NCBI RefSeq assembly: GCF_009834915.1
Contig: NZ_WVHS01000002.1
Location: 1-64,000 of the forward strand
DNA length: 64,000 nt
Direction of reading: 5' to 3'
From: Hufsiella ginkgonis
GTDB lineage: Bacteria; Bacteroidota; Bacteroidia; Sphingobacteriales; Sphingobacteriaceae
Under the pieces are notes generated by a model. The model saw nothing but the letters and a program-made list of their open reading frames with translations. It did no database searches and had not been told where the DNA came from. The position numbers were made by a program, and so were the translations under genes. The first letter of the stretch is position 1. Each line of letters opens with the position of its first letter. Positions 23,515-30,275 of the stretch are shown here, one piece after another.

Positions 23515-24768
23515 ATGTCGACAGAAGTAAAGTGTCCGGGATGCGGACATACCTTTCCCATCGAGGAGGTAATGACCGAGGAATACAAGAAAGAGCTCCG
23601 GGAGAAAATGAATTCCTTTAAAAAGGAGAAGGACGAGGAGTATTCGCGGAAGCTGGAAGAATTTAACCGGCGTGAAAGGGCCCAGGCCCAGGCATACGAG
23701 CACCAGCTGGCGGAAGAACGGAAACGCCTCCAGGCTCAATTGGAAGAAAGTTTGCGAAAAAGCATTTCTGCTGATTATACTTACCAGATCCAGCTGCTCG
23801 AAACCGCTAATAAAGAGAACGAAACCCGTCTGCAACTGGCGCGGGAAAAAGAAATGGCGTTCCTGCAGCAGGAACAGGTATTGAAATCCCGGGAAGCGGA
23901 GCTGGAACTGGAAGTGCAGCGTAAGCTGCACCAACAGCGCGGCGAACTGACCGAGCAGATCCGCAAGCAGGAACATGACCGCTCGCTGCAAAAAGATACG
24001 GAGCACCAGCTCCGGGTAAAAGAACTCGAGAAACAGCTCGACGACCAGAAAAAGCTGGCCGAGGAAATGAAGCGTAAGGCGGAACAGGGATCTACACAAC
24101 TGCAGGGCGAAGTACAGGAGCTGATCCTGGAGGAACTGCTCAGGGCGACCTTCCCGTTCGATATGGTGACCGAAGTCGGGAAAGGCGTCAGGGGAGCCGA
24201 TTGCGTGCAGACCATCCGTAACCAGTTCGGGCAGGAATGCGGCAAGATCATTTATGAAAGTAAACGCACCAAGGATTTTTCGCAGGACTGGATCGAAAAG
24301 CTGAAGAAGGATATGCGCGGCCTTGGCGTAGACATCGCCGTGATCGTAACGCAATGCTACCCAAGGGGGATGGACTGTTTCGGTGAACGCGACGGGGTTT
24401 GGATCTGCTCTTTCGAAGAGGTGAAAGCCGTGGCCTATGTGCTGAGAGATACCGTGATCAGGCTGGCGAATGTTTCCCGTTCGCAGGAAAATAAAGGAGA
24501 AAAGATGCATATGTTGTACCATTATCTTACCGGAACGGAGTTCTCTGAACAGTGGAAAGCCATACGGGAAGGATTTATGAGCATGAAGCTGTCTATCCAG
24601 CGCGAGCGCGACGTCATGGAGAAGCTATGGAAGGCCCGTGAAAAGCAACTGGAAAAAGTGTTACTGAATGCTGCGCACATTCGCGGATCTATTGAAGGGA
24701 TCGCCGGGAGCGATAACATCAGCCTGAGCCTCTCTGACGAAGAAGAAGACCCCCTGCTGATCGGGTAA
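23515..24768 (+). CDS. DUF2130 coiled-coil protein
   Basis: 417 residues. An N-terminal half zinc ribbon (VKCPGCGHTFPIEE) is followed by a long charged coiled coil (~25-205, dense in E/K/Q/R). The globular DUF2130 domain comes next: EELLRATFPFDMVTEVGKGVRGADCVQ, YESKRTKDFSQDWIEKLKKDMR and VDIAVIVTQCYPRGMDCF. That core looks like a PD-(D/E)xK nuclease fold (D...E-S-K), related in design to RmuC-type proteins. Molecular function is unproven. An acidic tail (SLSDEEEDPL) ends the protein. Confidence 0.9.
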   Translation: MSTEVKCPGCGHTFPIEEVMTEEYKKELREKMNSFKKEKDEEYSRKLEEFNRRERAQAQAYEHQLAEERKRLQAQLEESLRKSISADYTYQIQLLETANKENETRLQLAREKEMAFLQQEQVLKSREAELELEVQRKLHQQRGELTEQIRKQEHDRSLQKDTEHQLRVKELEKQLDDQKKLAEEMKRKAEQGSTQLQGEVQELILEELLRATFPFDMVTEVGKGVRGADCVQTIRNQFGQECGKIIYESKRTKDFSQDWIEKLKKDMRGLGVDIAVIVTQCYPRGMDCFGERDGVWICSFEEVKAVAYVLRDTVIRLANVSRSQENKGEKMHMLYHYLTGTEFSEQWKAIREGFMSMKLSIQRERDVMEKLWKAREKQLEKVLLNAAHIRGSIEGIAGSDNISLSLSDEEEDPLLIG

Positions 24769-24838
24769 ACAAAGCATCAACCCGATCGATCCCAAACAAA
24801 TTATGGCCTGTCACTTATAATTGGTAAATTTCCTTCGC

Positions 24839-25105
24839 ATGAGCAAATTTGAAATACCTGAGCGGGTGATCTTCGTGTGTACCGGGAGCAAGTGCGAAAA
24901 ACGCGGAAGTAAATATCTGTATAAGTCCCTGAAGGCTTACCTGAAACAAAAGGGAATGAGGGATAAACTGGAAGTGATGGAGGTGGATTGTACGGACAGG
25001 TGCAAATTCGCCCCTGTATTAACCATTCAGCCAGATAATATCTGGCTGAATGAGTATACGGAAAAACAGGTTTTTAAGCAGGTTGAACGCCTTGAGCAAG
25101 ATTAA
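24839..25105 (+). CDS. Small thioredoxin-like 2Fe-2S ferredoxin
   Basis: 88 residues from ATG 24839; an upstream in-frame start at 24821 adds six unconserved residues. Cysteines are arranged C-T-G-S-K-C and C-T-D-R-C (C-x4-C ... C-x3-C), as in thioredoxin-fold (2Fe-2S) ferredoxins, with VIFVCTG at the first strand and FAPVLTIQPDNIWLNEYTE in the C-terminal half. It probably carries electrons; the partner is unknown. Its stop codon abuts the ferritin stop codon on the other strand with no gap. TAAATTTC 11-18 bases upstream is a one-mismatch -7 box. Confidence 0.87.
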   Translation: MSKFEIPERVIFVCTGSKCEKRGSKYLYKSLKAYLKQKGMRDKLEVMEVDCTDRCKFAPVLTIQPDNIWLNEYTEKQVFKQVERLEQD

Positions 25106-25636
25106 CTACGCTTCGCTGTCGTATTTGATGCTGCCAACGTGTTTGTCGATCTGCCAGCGACCGGTGCCTTCTTCGCCGATCACTTCGAAGAGCTCGAGTG
25201 CACGACGGGCCTTGTATTCTTCTTCACGCTGTTCTTTCAGGAACCAGTTCAGGAATTCCATGGTTACAAAATCCTGTTCTTTATGGCATTTTGCAGCGAT
25301 GTTCTTGAATGATTGGGTAATGGCCACTTCCTGGTCGAGTGCATCTTCAAATACTTCCCTGAAAGAATTGTATTCGATCTTGATATTGGTGATCTCGGGA
25401 GAAATGGCGGTGCCACCCATATCCAATACGTATTTATACAATTTCATCTGGTGGTGGCGCTCTTCTTCCGCTTGTTTGAAGAAATAGTCGGCCGATCCGT
25501 CAAATCCATTGCGGTCACACCACGATGCCATAGAAAGGTAGATAGAGGAAGAATACGCTTCTTTTTTTATTTGCTGGTTTAATACGGCCTCGATCTCGGC
25601 AGAGATCAGGCTTCGTACGCGGATAAGATCTTTCAT
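25106..25636 (-). CDS. Bacterial ferritin (non-heme)
   Basis: 176 residues forming one four-helix ferritin domain. Ferroxidase-centre residues are visible: Glu in AEIEAVLNQQIKKE, the E-x-x-H motif in QAEEERHHQMKLYKYV, Glu in EVFEDALDQEVAIT, and the Q-R-E-E-E segment late in the chain. It oxidises and stores iron in a 24-mer shell. It is convergent with the 2Fe-2S ferredoxin gene with zero intergenic bases, so read-through would give antisense transcripts. No Fur-like box is obvious. Confidence 0.95.
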   Translation of the reverse strand: MKDLIRVRSLISAEIEAVLNQQIKKEAYSSSIYLSMASWCDRNGFDGSADYFFKQAEEERHHQMKLYKYVLDMGGTAISPEITNIKIEYNSFREVFEDALDQEVAITQSFKNIAAKCHKEQDFVTMEFLNWFLKEQREEEYKARRALELFEVIGEEGTGRWQIDKHVGSIKYDSEA

Positions 25637-25724
25637 AAAGCTGATATTAATAACATTGACAACGCAATAATAATGCTAATAATAGCAACGCCTGAATATT
25701 TGCGCAATATAAAATGAGTCTAAA

Positions 25725-25743
25725 TATAGGCTAAAAGCCTGTA
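25725..25743 (-). terminator. Weak hairpin after the 125-residue gene
   Basis: A short stem AGGCT/AGCCT with a 3-base loop, followed on the minus strand by ATATTT. It lies about 30 bases past the stop codon at 25772. Only a weak terminator. Confidence 0.3.
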
Positions 25744-25771
25744 AAGTAGTAATTGCCAGGGAATTAGCAGC

Positions 25772-26149
25772 TTAATATACAAGCCTGTTGAGGCAATCAG
25801 TGATTAGGTGGTTTAATTCGAGCATGACAAAAGTGCCCTGTAACAGTTCCTTTAAAGCGATCACTTCAGCTACAGAAAGCACATAACAATGTTCGCAGGC
25901 GCAGAGAAAAATGATTTCTACATCGGGAACAGCGGCGGTATCCAATAACGCGCGCTCAATGTCAATGCTGTAAACGGCTTTTTTAAGTTTCAGGAGGCAG
26001 CGGTAATCGAACTTTGCACTCTTACCCGCAAATTCTATGAGCCATTGATGCGATTTGTCGCATTGCTGGACAGAGCCATGTTTTGTGTGAAACACTTCTG
26101 TTAAAGAGGAGGAAGCACTGCCCGTTTCGATCATCATGTTATTACCCAC
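25772..26149 (-). CDS. Conserved small Bacteroidota protein (DUF6686-like)
   Basis: 125 residues, cytoplasmic by composition, with no signal peptide. The pattern of two cysteine positions (C-A-C-E-H-C-Y), a central LLKLKKAVYSIDIERAL and the ending LKELLQGTFVMLELNHLITDCLNRLV matches my memory of a Bacteroidota-only small family, probably DUF6686; I am not certain of the name. Function is unknown. It follows a tandem repeat region and is on the same strand as the AlbA_2 gene upstream, but 120 bases separate them. Confidence 0.68.
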   Translation of the reverse strand: MGNNMMIETGSASSSLTEVFHTKHGSVQQCDKSHQWLIEFAGKSAKFDYRCLLKLKKAVYSIDIERALLDTAAVPDVEIIFLCACEHCYVLSVAEVIALKELLQGTFVMLELNHLITDCLNRLVY

Positions 26150-26212
26150 AAAGATTGCAATTATTTAGAACTGATCCAAATAAAAGTGAAAGGAAATTTT
26201 GGGGGAGAGGGG

Positions 26213-26247
26213 AGAATAGGGAATAGAAAATAGAGAATAGAAAATAG
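26213..26247. repeat. A/G-rich tandem repeat
   Basis: About 2.5 copies of the 14-base unit AGAATAGAAAATAG (26213-26247), between the 125-residue gene and the AlbA_2 gene. It is a simple-sequence tract likely to vary in copy number. Confidence 0.72.
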
Positions 26248-26272
26248 GGTGTGATACTTGGGTAGCGGGTGA

Positions 26273-26896
26273 TCATGATGCGGTATAGTACTCTTCTTTC
26301 TCGGTAGTGTGCAATTTCACTACACCAGAGAGCACCAGGTTCACCAGGATGCGCTGCGCCCTGCGGCGCGACAATTTCATCAGCCTGCCATATTCGCCGG
26401 AGGTAATGCGCTGGTTGTTTTCCAGGTATTCGAGCAGCTCCTTTTCTTTGGCGGAGTATTCGATAAGTACACCCTCATCGCTGTTGCTGCGTTTTAATAC
26501 GTCTACCACGATCTTGCTGGCCAACAGGCTCTTGTCTTTCACCCGGATATATACCCACCAGCGATGATCATCGCCCAGCGCATAATGCGGCTTGGTATCG
26601 CTCTCTTTTATTTCGGCTACCAGCACGATTTTATCGTCTATGTATACTTCTTCAAAGATGGGATCGATGGTGGGCCTGCAATAGGACAGGCCAGCACGGG
26701 TGAGCATGTATCTCTCCTCGTCCTCAGATTTTACGCCGTTAATGCTGCCGTCATCGCGCACGCCGATCAGCAGTCTGCCGCCTTTGTTGTTGGCAAAAGC
26801 GACCAGTGTTTTTGCGATCTTCTCGCAATTGTTTATCGTTTTCTTGAAATCTAAAGTTGCGCTTTCACCCTCCAGGATTAACTTCTTTATATTCAT
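26273..26896 (-). CDS. AlbA_2 (Schlafen-type) DNA-binding domain protein with C-terminal HTH
   Basis: 207 residues. Residues ~1-130 form an AlbA_2 domain: ESATLDFKKTINN at the start (E-x-x-x-L-D-F-K), LVAFANNKGGRLLIGVRDDGSINGV, and a beta-strand set with Y-I-R-V-K-D-K-S. Residues ~140-200 look like a winged helix (KEKELLEYLENNQRITSGEYGRL ... RRRAQRILVNLVLSGVV). Such proteins are usually regulators or nucleic-acid binders. Targets cannot be read here. It lies 30 bases after the DUF4442 gene on the same strand and may share its transcript. Confidence 0.88.
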   Translation of the reverse strand: MNIKKLILEGESATLDFKKTINNCEKIAKTLVAFANNKGGRLLIGVRDDGSINGVKSEDEERYMLTRAGLSYCRPTIDPIFEEVYIDDKIVLVAEIKESDTKPHYALGDDHRWWVYIRVKDKSLLASKIVVDVLKRSNSDEGVLIEYSAKEKELLEYLENNQRITSGEYGRLMKLSRRRAQRILVNLVLSGVVKLHTTEKEEYYTAS

Positions 26897-26926
26897 CTCT
26901 TTAAATAAGTTAGCCGGCGGCCTGCC

Positions 26927-27382
26927 TTACAACCGCCTGATGTAAACCTCATTTTGTACGTTGGCGCACACCTCACCCTGCCGGTTAAGGATCTGGAGTG
27001 AAAAGGTCCGTACAAATTTTCCTTCCGAATTTAATACTGCGATGGCATCTTCCACATCCTTATCTTCCAGCTGGATCTTAAAATGCATCCGCGAACGGCC
27101 GGGCTTAAGGTAGCTGATCGAAGCACTTTTTAACCAGACCCGTACCTTGAAACCGTTTCGCTGCATCACCTGGTCGAGCAGCACGGAATAAAAGGGATCT
27201 GCCGCGCTGAAGATCGTCCCCCCGAAGACCGAACGGTTATAATTAAGGTTAAGGATACTTTTTGTGATGTGTACCTCGGCACTTCTGAAATCCTTGCCAA
27301 ACCTGGCCACCCAGATACGTTGAAAAAAAAGAGGAGGGTAAAACCGCATCGCCCACTTCAACACATTCTCGGAAACTACCAT
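26927..27382 (-). CDS. DUF4442 (hotdog-fold, thioesterase-like) protein
   Basis: 151 residues from ATG 27382; the longer frame to 27466 adds a hydrophobic stretch not seen in the family, whose members begin near VSENVLKWAMRFYPPLFFQ. Other features are FGGTIFSAADPFYSVLLDQVM (the hotdog helix) and KSASISYLKPGRSRMHF. The fold resembles PaaI-type acyl-CoA thioesterases, but no substrate is known. It is divergent from the MFS transporter. Confidence 0.86.
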   Translation of the reverse strand: MVVSENVLKWAMRFYPPLFFQRIWVARFGKDFRSAEVHITKSILNLNYNRSVFGGTIFSAADPFYSVLLDQVMQRNGFKVRVWLKSASISYLKPGRSRMHFKIQLEDKDVEDAIAVLNSEGKFVRTFSLQILNRQGEVCANVQNEVYIRRL

Positions 27383-27474
27383 GACGGTAAATATGAGGAA
27401 AAATATGTTAAGTAGTAGTGACGGCGGGAAGTGATTATATAGATCCCCAGCGCTAGCGGCCGGCATATTTATAA

Positions 27475-27545
27475 ATAAAAAACCCCTGCTAACAGAACAG
27501 CAAGCAGGGGTAAAAATTACAACAAATGTTTAACCTCGCGGGACG
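27475..27545 (-). ncRNA. Candidate small RNA upstream of the DUF4442 gene
   Basis: On the minus strand TTG (27574-27576) is 20 bases from TACCCTTG (27546-27553), one mismatch from the -7 consensus. About 65 bases downstream is a strong terminator with no coding gene to serve. The span would be ~70 nt with a G+C-rich 5' end. Alternatively this is a leader with an attenuator for DUF4442. Confidence 0.28.
27482..27511 (-). terminator. Orphan terminator hairpin in the DUF4442/MFS divergent region
   Basis: The arms ACCCCTGCT and AGCAGGGGT form a 9-base perfect stem with a 12-base loop. On the minus strand it is followed by TTTTTTATTT. No gene ends upstream on that strand. Confidence 0.74.
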
Positions 27546-27676
27546 CAAGGGTATTCCTATTTGCACTGTAAATCAATATATTGAATGCAAAATCCGTGCC
27601 TTTTGTTTTAAAAAAAATAAAATTTGCCGGGGTTTTATAATTTAGCGGCTTAAACCGTTGTAAACCTTTTCACCAG

Positions 27677-28924
27677 ATGACAAAACCCGCTTCCAAGAAT
27701 GTGATATTTTTAGTGATCGTAGCAGCATTAGGATATTTTGTGGATATCTATGACCTGGTACTATTCTCGATCGTGAGGGTGCAGAGTTTTAAGGACATCG
27801 GCATCACCAACCCGGAAGACATCACCGCCAACGGCGAGTTCGTTTTGAACATGCAGATGGGCGGATTACTGCTTGGAGGCATCCTTTGGGGGGTATTGGG
27901 TGATAAGATCGGTCGTGTAAGGGTACTTTTCGGTTCGATCCTGCTGTACTCACTGGCAAACTTTGCGAACGGGATGGTGGCGGACATCAATACCTATGCT
28001 TTTATCCGCCTTATTGCCGGCATCGGGCTGGCCGGTGAGCTCGGTGCGGGGATCACGCTGGTAAGCGAAACCATGAGCAAAGAGAACAGGGGATATGGCA
28101 CGATGATCGTAGCCGGCGTAGGATTGTTAGGTGCGGTAGCGGCCAACATGGTAAACGAAATGTTTAGCTGGAAAACGGCTTTTTTTGTGGGCGGCGGTAT
28201 GGGCTTGCTGTTATTGGCGCTTCGGGTAGGTACTTTCGAGTCGGGCATGTTTAAGGGGATCGCCGGAAAAAAGGTGGCCCGCGGCGATGTCAGGCTGCTG
28301 CTGTTTAACGGCAAGCGGTTGTATAAATACGTGTGCTGCATCCTGATCGGTGCACCGCTTTGGTTCGTGGTAGGCATCCTGGTAACGCAGGCCATGGAGT
28401 TCGGCAGCGCAAAGGCGCTGAACGCCACCAGCCCCCTCAGCGCGGGAAAGGGGATCATGTTCACTTATATCGGCATTTCTATTGGCGATATCCTCGCCGG
28501 GTTGCTTGCACAGGTTACCCGTTCGCGTAAGCTGACCATGATGGTATTCCTGCTTCTCTCGCTGGTAAGCGTCACCACCTATCTCCGTAGTTATGGCCTG
28601 AGCCCGGAGACGTTCCGCTGGCTATGTCTTTTTATGGGTATTTCCGTGGGATACTGGGCTACTTTCGTTACCATCGCCTCGGAGCAGTTCGGTACAAACA
28701 TCCGTGCTACGGTGACCACTACCGTGCCGAATTTCGTTCGCGGTGCGCTTATTCCTATCACGTTCGCGTTTGGTGCGTTCCGCGCGCATTTCGGGACCAT
28801 TACGGCCGCTTACCTGATGATGGGGATTCTTTCGGTGCTGTCGCTCTTCGCACTTAGTCAGTTGAAAGAAACATTTGGCAAAGACCTCGACTATATGGAG
28901 GGCGAGGAATTAGAGATCAGCTAA
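27677..28924 (+). CDS. MFS transporter
   Basis: 415 residues with about 12 hydrophobic helices. The motif-A loop after helix 2 reads GDKIGRVRVLFGS, and helix 4 has RLIAGIGLAGELGAGITLVSE, the pattern of the metabolite:proton symporter branch. A hydrophilic loop (~183-205, ESGMFKGIAGKKVARGDVRL) separates the two halves, followed by a second set of six helices. It sits in the inner membrane. The substrate is not readable; organic acid or sugar-like solutes are typical of this branch. It is divergent from DUF4442 and followed 19 bases later by hemF. Confidence 0.92.
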   Translation: MTKPASKNVIFLVIVAALGYFVDIYDLVLFSIVRVQSFKDIGITNPEDITANGEFVLNMQMGGLLLGGILWGVLGDKIGRVRVLFGSILLYSLANFANGMVADINTYAFIRLIAGIGLAGELGAGITLVSETMSKENRGYGTMIVAGVGLLGAVAANMVNEMFSWKTAFFVGGGMGLLLLALRVGTFESGMFKGIAGKKVARGDVRLLLFNGKRLYKYVCCILIGAPLWFVVGILVTQAMEFGSAKALNATSPLSAGKGIMFTYIGISIGDILAGLLAQVTRSRKLTMMVFLLLSLVSVTTYLRSYGLSPETFRWLCLFMGISVGYWATFVTIASEQFGTNIRATVTTTVPNFVRGALIPITFAFGAFRAHFGTITAAYLMMGILSVLSLFALSQLKETFGKDLDYMEGEELEIS

Positions 28925-28931
28925 TCTTGAT

Positions 28932-28939
28932 TACCTTTG
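28932..28939 (+). promoter_or_regulatory. -7 box of hemF
   Basis: TACCTTTG is an exact TAnnTTTG, 4 bases before the ATG at 28944. hemF may therefore have a near-leaderless transcript as well as read-through from the MFS gene. Confidence 0.6.
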
Positions 28940-28943
28940 CCGC

Positions 28944-29840
28944 ATGATCAGCAAAGCGGAGGTAGCAACGGCATTCGGGAAAATACAGGATGAGATATGC
29001 CATGCCCTGGAACTGGCAGACGGCGCCGGTAAATTTAAAGAGGAAGCCTGGGAGCGGGAAGGCGGCGGCGGCGGACGTACCCGCATCCTGCAGCAGGGCA
29101 ACGTGATAGAACGGGGAGGAGTTAACTTTTCTGCGGTCCATGGCAGGCTGCCCGAATTAATGAAGAAGTCGCTTGGTGTTACCGGGGACGAGTTTTTCGC
29201 CACGGGAGTATCCATCGTTATTCACCCCCTAAACCCGTGGGTGCCCATCATACACATGAACATCCGTTACTTCGAGATGAACGGGGACGTCCGCTGGTTT
29301 GGCGGCGGGATCGATCTTACACCGCATTACGTCGTCGACGAGGATGCACAGTTCTTTCACGGGAAGCTTAAAGCCGTTTGTGATCAATATAGCCAGGCAT
29401 TCTACCCTGAATTTAAAACCTGGGCCGACAATTATTTCTACATCAAACACCGGGAGGAGACCCGCGGTATCGGCGGTATATTCTACGACAAGCTTTCGCC
29501 GGTTAAGACAGGTCTTGACTGGGAGCAGTTGTTCAGCTTTTCGCAATCCGTTGGCCGCACCTTTGCGCCTACTTATACGGAACTCATGCGCAAGAATGCG
29601 TCAAAGCCCTTTACCGATGCCAACAAGCAGTGGCAGTACCAGCGCCGTAGCCGGTATGTGGAGTTCAACCTGGTATACGATGCCGGTACGAAATTCGGAC
29701 TTGAAACTAACGGACGTATAGAATCGATCTTAATGAGCCTTCCGCCGCAGGCGAACTGGGTATACGATTTCCATCCCATACCGGGAAGCGAAGAGGAGAG
29801 GACGATGGGGAGGTTGAAGAAGGGAGTTAGTTGGGTTTGA
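28944..29840 (+). CDS. hemF: Oxygen-dependent coproporphyrinogen-III oxidase
   Basis: 298 residues, standard HemF length. Signatures include GGGGGRTRILQQGNVIERGGVNFS, NPWVPIIHMNIRYFEM, WFGGGIDLTPHYV, DNYFYIKHREETRGIGGIFYD and RRSRYVEFNLVYDAGTKFGLETNGRIESILMSLPP. It converts coproporphyrinogen III to protoporphyrinogen IX with O2, so the organism makes heme aerobically. No other heme genes lie in the window. It is convergent with the small gene at 29855. Confidence 0.97.
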   Translation: MISKAEVATAFGKIQDEICHALELADGAGKFKEEAWEREGGGGGRTRILQQGNVIERGGVNFSAVHGRLPELMKKSLGVTGDEFFATGVSIVIHPLNPWVPIIHMNIRYFEMNGDVRWFGGGIDLTPHYVVDEDAQFFHGKLKAVCDQYSQAFYPEFKTWADNYFYIKHREETRGIGGIFYDKLSPVKTGLDWEQLFSFSQSVGRTFAPTYTELMRKNASKPFTDANKQWQYQRRSRYVEFNLVYDAGTKFGLETNGRIESILMSLPPQANWVYDFHPIPGSEEERTMGRLKKGVSWV

Positions 29841-29854
29841 CGCTCAACGCGTTG

Positions 29855-30259
29855 CTAGCCGATCATCACGCCCGGCTTATTCACAAGTGGGATCTTGATC
29901 AGGTTCGAATCCACGATAGATTCGGGTAAGAATATGAACTTCTTGTCGTAAATCACGTTGCCGACGTAATAGCTAAGCCAGTATTCGTTGGTAAGGCCGA
30001 AAACCTGTTCGTCGATCGCCTCTACTACCGCGTAAGAGCGGCTCTCTACATCACCTATGGAATGCCTCAATACGGATGTTTTTACATCTTCGCCATCTTT
30101 CGTCCCGTAGCCCTTCGAAGTGATCAGCACCGTGCTGATGGTTTCATTTTTCAGGTTTACCAGGTATACGTTCCAGTTCTTGCTCTCTGGAGTTTCACCT
30201 TCCAGCACTACTGCGATGGAGATCTCTTCAACGTGGTTTTCGGGCAAATCTTTAATCAT
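29855..30259 (-). CDS. Conserved hypothetical protein upstream-linked to topA
   Basis: 134 residues, no signal peptide, mostly beta-strand character (SIAVVLEGETPESKNWNVYLVN ... STVLITSKGYG). It contains no known motif. It lies 16 bases downstream of the topA stop codon on the same strand, so it is probably co-transcribed with topA. I recall similar uncharacterised proteins in Bacteroidota, sometimes mis-named as phenylalanyl-tRNA synthetase; nothing here supports that name. Confidence 0.7.
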   Translation of the reverse strand: MIKDLPENHVEEISIAVVLEGETPESKNWNVYLVNLKNETISTVLITSKGYGTKDGEDVKTSVLRHSIGDVESRSYAVVEAIDEQVFGLTNEYWLSYYVGNVIYDKKFIFLPESIVDSNLIKIPLVNKPGVMIG

Positions 30260-30275
30260 GGCTGATCTGCGGGTA

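Noticed and set aside
23506-24522. 338-codon minus-strand frame opposite the DUF2130 gene
   Set aside because: F/L/H-rich translation is the expected antisense of a coiled coil.
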